A stretch of DNA of 64,000 nucleotides from Argyresthia goedartella (taxonomy: Eukaryota > Arthropoda > Insecta > Lepidoptera > Argyresthiidae). The notes under the pieces are model-generated. The model did no database searches. It saw only the letters and a list, made by a program, of their open reading frames with translations, and was not told the origin of the DNA. The stretch is taken from the NCBI GenBank assembly GCA_949825045.1, contig OX463822.1, positions 1,121,001 to 1,185,000 of the forward strand. The letters are read 5' to 3'. The position numbers were made by a program, and so were the translations under genes. Shown here piece by piece: positions 13,721 through 24,050 of the stretch. The stretch's first letter is position 1; each line of letters opens with the position of its first letter.

Positions 13721-15300
13721 TAAACCCAACCTATTGAGTTTTCACTAAAATTATTACTCTCACGGTCTCTTAAAATCCAACGTCACCTCATTTGTTAAAA
13801 TCCGTCAAACTGTTTGGACAGCACCGATTTTCTGAAATTTTAAAATCCCTACTTCGCCCCCATTTTGAAAAATTTCCAAAAACTAAACTGACAACAAAAA
13901 TCTATTTAATTATCGAACCTGCTCACAGAAATTCACGAGGATCAGTTGAGAAATGCGGCTTGTAGAGGATAACATCCGGACTTTACGGAAGCATATTTGC
14001 CCAATCCTGAAACGGAGACGCTTCGCTCGCTCGGTCAAATAGTAGTGAATGTGTGCCTTTGCCGTGTGAAAGTGAAACGTGAAAAATTACACATTTTAAT
14101 TGACCGAGCGAGCGAAGCGAGCTGAGGTCTCCATTTCGACAAGATCGGACGCCGATTTTGTCGAGAGCTTTTCTCGATTTTCCCCTTGGGTGGAGGGGGG
14201 GGGGGAGTTATGACGTCATAAATTTTTTGTATGGGTTTTTTTTTTCTGAAACCTATCGTGTGGGATATCATATTAAAGGGCTTCATGAGCCGGTTCTAAA
14301 AATATACTACACCATTACCTTTCAGCCGCGTGTTTTCTAAAAATCCAAGTAATATTTTCAAAACATACCAAGTTTGGACTCCTCGAAGTAAGAGACGGAT
14401 TAGTAAAGAAAATGTATACAGACCATGAGAGTGAGTAAAATAGACTTCAACTATTTTCGTGAAAAGTCAATAGATCGTATTTTAAATCGCAAAATGTAGT
14501 TTACAAAGTTATTTACTTTACTTTACTACTTGATTTTGATTGGATCTAAAATACTTACCTATAAATTGGTTCACAGTCCCTCCTGTTAGCGACGTCTGCT
14601 GCCCACAGGGCCACTAGTAATATCCTATCTAGGGTTATACCATGTGAAACTAAAATTACACATTTAAATTTACCTGCCCCTAATGTAAAGCTTGATGCGC
14701 AGTGTCTTATTTTTTAATGTAATATGCAATACCTATAGGTTTTTTTTGACATCCTTATTTACACTGCAACGAGATCTGTGCCAAGCAGGTTTTAATTATG
14801 CTTAGACAGTTTGGTGGCAGCCGGATTCTACCGATATGCAACTGATTACTCTGGCTACCCCCATGCTCGTTCATTAGTCTCCAGCAGCCTGCCTCCTGCT
14901 TCCCTCACAGTGCAGCAGGGCTGCTGGCACACACCACGCTCCCATTTGCCAAATAGTTTTTTTTCTTAATTGCTAAGCCTTTGTCCCAATGTGGATTTAG
15001 TTGGCAGAGCCCAAGCCGCATGCGACAACGTCGTTCTAAGAGTTATGGGCGCCGCTTATGATATTTTCTATTACGAATGGTGGGTAAAGCCTTGCCAGAT
15101 CCGGCTAGGAAGATTTATGCGCCACGCATACTTCAGTGGTCTTATGATTTCTCTATAGACATATTGAATTTCCATATAACTTACAAACTGCCACTGACAC
15201 TCGTAAATAATTTTGAAGCAACTGTTTGTGGCAAACTTTACTCGAATATTGTTGGCGATGGCGGTTATTCTCGAACACATCAGCAGATACAGCTCGGCGA
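13721..15300. other. Repeat-derived, gene-less stretch
   Basis: The stretch contains a hairpin element at 14009-14138: GACGCTTCGCTCGCTCGGTC against GACCGAGCGAGCGAAGCGAG. A pyrimidine/purine bias and a G9 run lie near 14193-14207. The remainder (14140-15300) shows no recognisable gene or clear element. Confidence 0.5.
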
Positions 15301-15306
15301 CACTTG

Positions 15307-15399
15307 TATGTAAGGGACGGGGATATGCGTCGGTCTCCATTTCCTTTTGTGAGCGAAGCGAGGAGAAAGAGTTTGACGCATAGCTCTCTCCCTTACATA
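15307..15399. mobile_element. Small hairpin element
   Basis: TATGTAAGGGACGGGGATAT at the left and the imperfect complement ending CTCCCTTACATA at the right enclose under 100 bp, including a GAGCGAAGCGAGGAG core. It has no coding capacity and resembles a minimal MITE. Confidence 0.45.
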
Positions 15400-15446
15400 A
15401 TAGTGTGTTGCTGTATCGCGCTGTGTGTTGTGGCTTGGGAATAATT

Positions 15447-16218
15447 GTTATTTGTGTCTCAAGGGGCCGATATGATGTATTTACGGCGAGGGCGGTACAT
15501 TGAATCCAGAGTGAAGTGAAGAATTCCACGATAGAATCTTGAGCGTAGCGAGGCATTCTAAGTTAAAATCCTGACCGTAATGAAGGATTCAAGCGTTATC
15601 GCCCATAACAAAAATAATTTGATCCTGAGTGACATATACAACTTTTCACATCGACTATGAGGAAAATTGAAATAAAATGCTCTAAAAATAATGACATAAC
15701 TGTACTTTGAATTATACTTTCACCAATTTTACAGTAATCGAAAAATGAAAACTTTTTTTTTATAATGGCGGATTGTGAAGGATTAAGGAAAGGTCACCAT
15801 AGATAAAATATTCTTGTGCTACTTTTACCAATGTGTAAAAATAATCGATTCGAATATTACAATGGTATCGGATATCAATATTCATTATATCACAATAACA
15901 GTCATCGATAGTTTTAATTTCAGTAAAACATATAATTTATTGGGACATATTTTTTAAATATTACGAAAAATTTATAAATTTTCATTTATCGTTGTTAAAG
16001 TTAAAACTGTTCGTTTTTAATTGACTACGTCATCGTAGTCGATTGTAATGTAATTTCATAATTACATTCGATTATTTTAATATGTGTTCAATAGGTACAT
16101 TGCGGAAATGCTACATGCCAATGAATAAATTAAAAAAGTAGCTTGAACAGAAAAATAGCATTTTGGTCCCTCTCGTCTTGGAGCAAAACTTACTTTTCCG
16201 AATGAAAGGTGGGAAATA
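15447..16218 (+). repeat. Tandem duplication B, copy 1
   Basis: The unit begins near ATGATGTATTTACGGCGAGG (15472) and ends with a block containing GGAGCAAAACTTACTTTTCC. The same order of motifs recurs at an offset of 772 bp. The unit includes two AGAATCYTGAGCGTAGCGAG-like sub-repeats and the palindrome GACTACG-TCAT-CGTAGTC. No ORF of note. Confidence 0.7.
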
Positions 16219-16935
16219 GTTATTTATGTCACAAGGGAGCAAAATGATGTATTTACGGCGAGGGCGGTACATTGAATCCAGAGTGAAGGGAAGGATTCTT
16301 CGATAGAATCCTGAGCGTAGCGAGGGATTCTAAGTTAGAATCCTGAGCATAACGAAGGATTCAAGCTTTAACGCCCATGACGAAAATAATTTTGCTCCTG
16401 TGTGAAACCTACAACTTTTCACACCGACTATGAGGAAAATTTAAATTAAATGCTCAAAAAAAATTTTATAACTATACTTTTGGATGATTGTGAAGGATTA
16501 GGATCACCACAGATAAAATATTCCTGTGTACTTTTACTAATGTGTAAAAATAATCGAATCGAATATTTCAATGGTTTCGGATATCAATATTTATTATATC
16601 ATAATAACAGACATCAATAGTTTAGATTTCAGTAAAACAAATAATTTATTGTGACATTTTTTTAAAAATATTACGGAAAATTCATAAATTTGCTTACAAC
16701 GTTGTTAAAGTTAAAATTTCAAACATGTTCGTTTTTAATCGACTACGCCATCGTAGTCGATTGTAATGTAATTTCATAATAACATTCGATTACTTTAATC
16801 TGTGCTCATTGCGTAAATGCTACATGGCAATTAATAAATTAAAAAAGTAGTTTAAACAGAAAAGTAGCATTTTGCTACCTCTCGTCGTGGAGCAAAACTT
16901 ACTTTTCCGAATGAAAGGTGTGAAAAAATAATTAG
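16219..16935 (+). repeat. Tandem duplication B, copy 2
   Basis: This is the second unit, with the same start motif at 16244 and the same GGAGCAAAACTTACTTTTCC end. It has diverged from copy 1 by scattered substitutions and small deletions, so the duplication is not recent. The AGAATCCTGAGC sub-repeats also resemble those at 11755-11820. Confidence 0.7.
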
Positions 16936-17040
16936 TGACTGAAATGACTTGCCATCATTACCAGACACTCGTCGATTCTTGCACTTGCACGAGAACAAAA
17001 CAAAACTTTTCCGATATGGCCTGTTATTCAATATTATTGT

Positions 17041-17170
17041 TAGGGTTCCGTTCCCAAAGGGTAAAAACGGTTATAGTGAGAAAGTTGAAATTTTCTAAGA
17101 TGATGTATTTCTGTTGCTGCTTTGCCAGAGGCAATTATAAGGAGAGCGACATCTTCGGGAGTAAAGTAAA
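17041..17170 (-). repeat. Decayed partial copy of the GGTTCCGTACC dispersed repeat
   Basis: AGGGTTCCGTTCCCAAAGGG, then GTTGAAATTTTCTAAGATGA and TGTATTTCTGTTGC, follow the order of the minus-strand copy at 57283-57690, with the middle lost. Nothing recognisable lies in 17171-17388. Confidence 0.45.
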
Positions 17171-17388
17171 AGGCTTGAGATGCGCGCAAATACGAGACTA
17201 GACTAGACTATTTTATTATGGGATATACTAAGCTTATATACAACTTACTACAAAACTACGTGATGAATATAAATATACCTTATCTGTGACGGTCGTCAAC
17301 TTATCTTAACTTTACGTGGAAATAGATATTTCCGCATATCTGTGGCGGGCGAATGTGCCGGCACACTGCTATGACAAAAAGTACTAAA

Positions 17389-17413
17389 AACCGGTCAAGT
17401 GCGAGTCTAAATC
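17389..17413 (+). repeat. Left stub of dispersed repeat split by the outer LINE
   Basis: ACCGGTCAAGTGCGAG followed by TCTAAATC equals the start of the intact copy at 35978. The repeat resumes at 25885 with TAAATCGCGCAC. The last six bases (TAAATC, 17408-17413) recur at 25885-25890, as expected for a target-site duplication made by the LINE between them. Confidence 0.75.
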
Positions 17414-17762
17414 ATTGCGCGCGCGCTCTCAACGCCAACACGTACTAATTTTTACTCTGCCTTTTCAATTTATAAGCTGTGCAAATTCGGAACCTATCGC
17501 TGTGAAACAAAAACAAAAAGCAGGAGTTCAAATAGACCATTTAACCAACTCGATCCGCTTACTTCAACGATACTCCAAAAGTGCCTAATATTCGGAAATT
17601 AATTCAAACCTGCCGTTAAAGTGCCCGGTGAACTGCTTTTGTTGCTATCCAGTCAGCGTCGGCCGGTGAGTCACCAACCGGTGCTGCGGCCGGCGAGCCC
17701 GTACTCAACTACTCACTACTACTACCCGTTCGCCGATTTCGTCACTGCAGCCGTCGAGCAAA

Positions 17763-17816
17763 TAGCTCAGCCGGTAACCGTTTGCCTGGAGGCCCAGAGA
17801 CACCAAGTTCGATCCC
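17763..17816 (+). promoter_or_regulatory. tRNA-like A and B box pair in LINE 5' UTR
   Basis: TAGCTCAGCCGG (17763-17774) fits the A-box consensus and AGTTCGATCCC (17806-17816) fits the B-box, 43 nt apart start to start, as in tRNAs. The T-stem only partly pairs and the acceptor stem does not, so this is not a tRNA gene. It lies 70-120 nt before ORF1 and could be a captured SINE head or an internal pol III-like promoter. Confidence 0.5.
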
Positions 17817-17886
17817 CGGCGATACCTTGTCTTTTTGTTTTTACTACTTAAATTATAATTTTTAAACTTTTTTTTTTTTTCTCACA

Positions 17887-18945
17887 ATGATGGATTGGAA
17901 GACCAACTGCTGCTCAGGTTGCAGTGAATATACCGAAGAGGATGATAGAGTTGCCTGCACGGAACCCAACTGCTCATTGGTGTACCATTACGTATGTGTT
18001 GGTCTTAGTGTGGGTCCCCACGCGGCCTGGATATGTTCCAGCTGCAAGATGAAACTGCCCAAGATTGATAACTCCGACACACCGGTAAAGGCTAACGACG
18101 ACTCCTTCGTTACTTTCTGGACTGGAAAGCAACGATGTGCCGCCACCATTGACACTGCAGCCAGCCCTCGCGACAGCAAGAATTACCTAACCGAGAATAG
18201 ACTGCGTGACATCATAAAACAAGAGATGACTGGTGCTCTACGAGCAACTATAAAGGAATTTATGTCGGCTGAACTCAAGAGCACCAACAACCTCATCGCC
18301 GGACTCACCGGTTCAATGGCTTTTTTCAACGAGCAATTTGAGAGCATGAAGGTCAGACTTGAAGAAAACTCTAAAACAATTTCAACAATGAATATAGAAA
18401 ATGAGAGTCTCAAATCGCTAGTTAAAGATCTCTCCGGAAGACTCACGATCACGGAACAACTCATGCGAGAATCTAATATAGAGATTAATGGGATCCCCGA
18501 GCACAAATCTGAGAACCTACCGAATACGGTAGAGCAACTCACAAAGATTGTGGGTAACCCGCTGGATGACAGCGAGATCTTATACGCCACCCGGGTCGCC
18601 AAGATAAATAAAGACAACAACAAACCTAGAGCTGTGGTTGTGAAATTGCGCAGTCCCCGTCAACGCGACTCTGTTCTAGCCGCCGTAGCAAAGTTCAATA
18701 AGGCTAACCCCAAGGACAAGCTGAGCTCCACACACCTTGGCTACGGAGGACAACGAGAACCAGTCTTCGTTTCAGAGCACCTTACGCCTGCAAACAAATC
18801 CCTATACGCAGCCGCTCGTAAGAAGTCCAAGGAAGTGGGATATACGTTCGTCTGGGTTCGTAACGGCAAAATTTTTGCAAGGAAGGACACCAACTGCCAG
18901 GCTCTGCTCATACGAAGCGAAGATAGCCTACGTTTGATGTGTTAG
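17887..18945 (+). CDS. LINE ORF1 protein: PHD finger, coiled coil, FP25K-like C-terminus
   Basis: The 352-residue protein is intact. Residues 9-53 form a C4HC3 PHD-type zinc finger (C9, C12, C24, C29, H34, C37, C50, C53). Residues about 100-195 are rich in charged and Leu/Ile positions and look like a coiled coil. From about 200 (NIEINGIPE) to the end the pattern, with SEHLTPANKSLYAAARKK and YTFVWVRNGKIFARKD, resembles the C-terminal domain of baculovirus FP25K-type proteins, which I recall as shared with insect LINE ORF1 proteins. The expected role is RNA binding and ribonucleoprotein assembly for retrotransposition. Two adjacent ATGs begin the frame after a T-rich run; the first is used here. 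ORF2 begins in another frame just downstream. Confidence 0.8.
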   Translation: MMDWKTNCCSGCSEYTEEDDRVACTEPNCSLVYHYVCVGLSVGPHAAWICSSCKMKLPKIDNSDTPVKANDDSFVTFWTGKQRCAATIDTAASPRDSKNYLTENRLRDIIKQEMTGALRATIKEFMSAELKSTNNLIAGLTGSMAFFNEQFESMKVRLEENSKTISTMNIENESLKSLVKDLSGRLTITEQLMRESNIEINGIPEHKSENLPNTVEQLTKIVGNPLDDSEILYATRVAKINKDNNKPRAVVVKLRSPRQRDSVLAAVAKFNKANPKDKLSSTHLGYGGQREPVFVSEHLTPANKSLYAAARKKSKEVGYTFVWVRNGKIFARKDTNCQALLIRSEDSLRLMC

Positions 18946-18965
18946 ACTCTAAGTGTTTTATATAG

Positions 18966-20330
18966 AACTATCGTTATGGTGTTATTTGCTTTAAATTCGC
19001 TAGTATTTACTATCAAAATGTCCGCGGTTTACGGACCAAAACCAATGATCTCTACAAAAACATATCCAGCAGCGATCATGAAATAATTGTACTTACAGAA
19101 ACTTGGTTAAATAATAATGTCACAAATTCTGAGTTAATGGACTCTAGATATAACATCTATAGAAGGGATCGTCTATGTAGTTTTAAGCCTACTAAAGATA
19201 GCAAGGCCGACGGGGGTGGAGTCCTCGTAGCAGTATCAAAGAAATATCAATCTACTCGCGTAACCAACTGGGAAAGTAAAAACAGTAAATTTGAGGACCT
19301 ATGGGTCACTATAGAAACTAGGACTGGAGACTGCACAAAAAAGCTGGCTATATGTGCTGTATATCTACCATCGCCAATAAAATTAGAATACCTATCTGAA
19401 TTCTTTGACAACGCCAATAGAACACTCAACTACGCCGACGAAGTCGCTATACTGGGAGACTTCAATCTAGGTTTCATAGATTGGAACAGAGCAGTTAACC
19501 ACGTTCACATGGTCCCATCCAAGTACGAAAGTACCTTAGGCTTTCAACTCATTGACTTTATTACAATGAACAGTCTGTATCAGTTTAACTGCATCGGAAA
19601 TAGGGATGACAATATTCTCGATTTAGTACTGGCAAATGTTCCCCATGTGACCGTCGCCCGGTCTTCTGACACCCTGAGCAAGCTAGACTCCTACCACCCT
19701 CCCCTTGAGATTCAAATCAGTTCATCACGCCTTACCCACCTTAAACCCAGCGTTGGACATCGACACAACTTCTTCAAAGCCGACTACGAAGGGCTTAAGT
19801 CGCATCTAAAGTCCACCAAGTGGGAGGACATATTCCGTCATTGTGGAAACGTCAATGAAATGACCTCACTCTTCTACTGTACTTTGAAGAATGCCATTGA
19901 CAAATATGTCCCAAAACAGAAATTTAAAACAGGTAAACATCCTCCCTGGTTCAGCAAACAGCTGATAAAACTGATTGCTGAAAAAGAACGAATAAGACAG
20001 AAATTTCGTAAATATAAGAACCCCCGTGACAAAATAGAGTTCGAGATCGCTCGATAACGCTGTCATAAACTGTATGACACTTGCATGAAAACGTACATGT
20101 TCAATATAGAATCCAGTATTCCGGATAACCCCAAGGCCTTCTGGAGTTTCATTTAGTTCAAGCGAAAAGGCCTTTCCTCACTACCAGCGACAATGTATAA
20201 GGACCACGAATCGGCAAACTGTGGAAACGAGATTGCACAGCTCTTTGCTGGGCACTTTTCGTCAGTCTATACAGATCACGACCCAGTGAACACCGCTGAC
20301 CTACATTTAAACAACCAAATAGGCCTATCT
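18966..20330 (+). pseudogene. Outer LINE ORF2, part 1: APE endonuclease and linker
   Basis: The frame shows the APE-type endonuclease motifs in order: YYQNVRGLRTK, LTETW, GGGVLVAVSKK, ILGDFN and a variant of SDHxP reading SYHPPLE. The catalytic His is kept but the Asp of the last motif is replaced by Tyr. The endonuclease nicks target DNA for target-primed reverse transcription. Two in-frame stops follow, TAA at 20055-20057 and TAG near 20155, so the copy is dead. The frame opens at 18966 just after a TAG and has no ATG before the first catalytic motif (first Met codon at 19137). It is cut at 20330 after codons for NNQIGLS by the inner LINE. Confidence 0.85.
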
Positions 20331-20998
20331 AGGAGGGAGGCACCGCAGAAGAAATTGGAAAGGCGACGAAACTCTATTCCTATGAAAAGAACGACAAAAT
20401 TATTCTTTCATTCGGGCAACATGATAGTAACCCTACGAAAATGATTCTAGAAATTGGGTACATTTTAAATAAGCTTAAAGACTTTGAAGTGTTACTGCTA
20501 AGTGCAAGAAACAGTCAATATCTAAATGATAGTAAAATAAGTGATACATTGAAATTAATTTGTAACAACAGACCTGGATGTACTTTCATTGATCTCAATT
20601 GTAAATCATATTATGGAGGCCAATGGAAATCTGCTTGCTCCACCATCAACAAATGTGTGGATCAACTAGATTATGACAGGGAATATCTCACATATAATAA
20701 AAATAATAAAAATCTAAAAAACCATAAAGTCAACAAACAAATAACTCCTAAACAAAAACAAAACCACATAAAGAAAGGAACTATACCATATTATTTCCGG
20801 AAAGTCAACACAAATAAAATAGACGAAACAAAAAAAACACCCAAAACCACACGTATTCAAAACTGTTCACAAAAGGGTACCATACCGTATTACTTTCGAA
20901 CAGTAGCTAAAAAACAAACAAGCACAACCAATGAGTCAAACAAAAGCATCAGAGTGACCCATACTTCACCATGTAACCAGCTTTTTCGAGACCAATAA
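20331..20998 (+). pseudogene. Inner LINE ORF1 C-terminal part (SGNH/esterase-like)
   Basis: The frame is open from the 5' junction and ends at TAA 20996-20998. It contains DKIILSFGQHDSNPTK followed by LLLSARNSQYLND, a spacing reminiscent of the central block of SGNH-fold esterase domains found in ORF1 of some CR1-type LINEs; that assignment is from memory. The C-terminal half is Lys/Asn/Thr-rich and carries a repeated motif KGTIPYYFR(K/T)V (twice), which is basic and probably binds nucleic acid. The N-terminus is missing through 5' truncation. Confidence 0.6.
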
Positions 20999-23853
20999 TA
21001 GCTCAAAACTGATAATCCTGCACCAAAATATTCAAAGTGTACTCCCAAAAAGGGAATTAATCGATATGACTATGGCGGAATTGACAGAATCGGGTAATGA
21101 ACCAGACGTAATCTGTCTAACGGAGACATTTGTAAAATCAGGTGATGAAATAAATATAAGATTAGCAGGTTATGACCTAGCTACCAACTTTTCTCGAAAT
21201 AAGAAAAGAGGCGGGTCTTGCATTTTAGTGAAAAACAGTACTGCATATAAACGTTTAAAAATGGTTGACGAACTGGCTGTGTCTAGTGTATTTGAATGCT
21301 GTGGTATTGAGCTAACAGATCATAACATTATATTAGTATGCATATATAGGATTACGGAGGTAAAAAAATTTCTAGATCGCTTGGAATTATTACTCTTTTC
21401 CATAAAAAGGAAAATGAAAACAAAACAAATTGTTATAGCTGGTGACATAAACATTAATACATTAAAACCTGACATTAATACCAGACATTTAACAGATATT
21501 ATTAATAATTATAAATTGACATTTCATATTGACGAGCCCACCAGACAAGCATCTTGTATTGACCACTTAATCAGTAGTATCAGTCATGCTGTAGGATCAG
21601 TGATCCCGTTGGGATTATCTGACCATGAAACAGCACAATTGCTCTTGATCCCCGTAAAAAATAAAAAAGCTATGCCTAAGGCTACATACATTCATAAAAG
21701 AGACTATGGTGGTGATAACATTAGGAATTTTCGTGAATGTCTCCAATGCTTATCGTTCGCAGAAGTTTACGAAGAATCTGACCTCAATAAGGCATTTGAA
21801 AAATTTCATGAATTATTCTGTTTGTTTTATAATCTTTGTTTCCCAACAATTATCGTAAAAAGGAACATGGAGGTCAAACCAAAATGGATTTCAAAAGGAC
21901 TAAGAATCAGCTGTAAAACAAAAAGATCTCTAAGATATAATTTTTACAAACAAAGAACACAATATAACAAAAACAGATATGAAAAATTCTCAAAAATATT
22001 AAAAAAATGTATCGTACAATCACAGACACAAGCAAATAATAAATATGTACAAACTAGTAAAAATAAATGTAAGGCATCGTGGAATGTAGTAAAAAATGAA
22101 TCAGGAAATCAACAAGCATCACATTTCATACATCAAATTAGTCATGAGGGTACTATAGTTCAGGAAGCAACTGGAATAGCTCAAACATTCAATGAATACT
22201 TTATAAAAATCTCTAATAAGGTTAACCATGACTTGGCTCTCACCGGCGGAAGTCATCGGATAAGTGAAAGTATTTTTCTTAAGCCTTATGATAGTAACGT
22301 TGTGTCAAAACTAATAATGTCGTTAAATAACACCAATGCAGAAGGTTTTGATGGTATATCTACCAAAATAATTAAGGCATGTTGCTTGGAGATATCGCCT
22401 GTATTAAACTATTTGATAAACCTGTCTCTAGAAACAGGAAATTTTCCTAACAAACTGAAAATATCTGTCGTAAAGCCGTTGTACAAAAAGGGTGAGAGAT
22501 CAGAAATAGGAAATTATCGTCCAATCACACCCACGCCTGTGTTGTCAAAGGTTTTTGAAAAAGCGATGCATGTAAGATTAAATGATTTTTTCACAAAATG
22601 TATTAAAATCAGAGCAGCATGGCTTTCAGAAAAATAAATCGACCACCTTGGCAACTTTCAAACTAGTAGACCAAATTGTTCACAATATAGACGTCAAAAA
22701 CTATAGTACAGTGCTATTTTTTGATATGTCCAAAGCATTCGATTTTGTTGCACATGAGTTATTGCTATCGAAACTCGAGGCTAATGGTATAAGAGGCTAA
22801 GCACGAAACTGGCTACAGACTTACTTGGACGATAGGGTGCAGAGTGTAGAAATAAGTCGTCTTAATGATAGCCACGTCGTTAAATGCTATAAATCCGAGC
22901 TAGAATGTAATAAATTTGGCGTTCCTCAGGGCAGTGTACTCGGGCCTCTTCTTTTCTTAATTTATATAAATGACCTGCCGGAAGTCACTAATCAAAGCTG
23001 CATTTTATTCGCTGATGATATATCAATAAATGTAACTCGCGTGATTACTGATGACATTTCACTTCATGAATTTGACATTAATACAACTATTACCTCTATA
23101 ATTAATTGGTTAAATAATAATAATCTGCAAGTAAATCTAAATAAAACAATGTATATAAATTTTAATAACTTTGACAAATATAACAGGAACATGACATTAA
23201 ATATAAATTATAACGGACAAATTCTAGAGGAGGCTAATAGTGTGACATTTTTAGGTATAGTAATTGATCGACATTTGAATTGGAGAGATCAAATTAATAA
23301 AATATGTAATAAGATAAACAGATTTATTTTTGTGCTAAGACGTTTGCACAAAACAGCCGAGAAAAAAACCGCACTGCTTGCCTATCATGGGTATGTAGAA
23401 TCCGTCATAAGATATGGTCTGATAATTTGGGGTAACGGAACTGAAATTAACAGAGTATTTATTGCCCAAAAAAAATGTTTGCGTGCTATTTGTGGTATGG
23501 CACCATATGAGTCCTGCAAACAAACATTTAAAAAATTAAACATCTTACCGGTACCCTGTCTTTATATACTTGAAATCGGTAATTTCGCTAAGTCAAATCC
23601 TGAACTTTTCGTAAAAGCTCATGATTATTTCTCGAGGAACTCTAGAAACCCGAACAGGCTTGTATTTAATCACACACCAAGAACAACACTGTATTTAAAA
23701 AATTGCTCAGCAATGTGTGTGATTGTGTATAACAAAATACCAGATGACATAAAAACGTTGCCACTCAACACTTTTAAACGCAGATTATTCTATTGGCTTC
23801 TGCAAAACTGTTTTTACTCTGTGGACGAATTTCTGAACTTCAAACGTAGGTGA
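20958..23853 (+). pseudogene. Inner LINE ORF2: endonuclease and reverse transcriptase, broken
   Basis: The frame opens at 20958, overlaps the end of ORF1 by about 40 nt in another phase, and lacks an ATG before the first endonuclease motif (LHQNIQSVLPK). Endonuclease motifs follow: LTETF, RGGSCILV, IAGDIN and LSDHE. Reverse transcriptase motifs are LKISVVKPLYKKGERSE, NYRPI, FDMSKAFDFV, GVPQGSVLGPLLFLIYINDL and FADD. Two lesions disable it: a frameshift near 22620 (EQHGFQK in the next frame) and an in-frame TAA at 22798-22800. The C-terminus runs intact to the stop at 23851-23853. The protein would nick and copy by target-primed reverse transcription. A related C-terminal fragment lies on the minus strand at 58251-58790. 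Confidence 0.87.
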
Positions 23854-24050
23854 AACTGGTCTTGGCTTTTGTTGTTTTGTTTGTGTTTTTAATTTATACA
23901 ATTTATGTGATTTAATGAGAATAGACTAAAACTAGATCTCAAACATTTGCATGCTACAATTTAATAGCTGATTAAGGCGTTGAACTTTCATGTTATTTAA
24001 GAGCTCTTTTACCCTTATCTTTGCAAATAAATTTCTTATTTCTTATTTCT

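Larger units (their letters stand above)
20331..24050 (+). mobile_element. Inner non-LTR retrotransposon, 5'-truncated, nested
   Basis: The 3.72-kb element begins within ORF1 (so it is 5'-truncated), has ORF2, a short 3' UTR and an end reading AATAAATTTCTTATTTCTT, a polyadenylation signal plus TTCTTAT units. It interrupts the outer ORF2 precisely: host codons on both sides stay in phase and no obvious host bases are lost. Apart from a possible shared TCT, no target duplication is visible. It is from a different family than the outer element. Confidence 0.87.
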
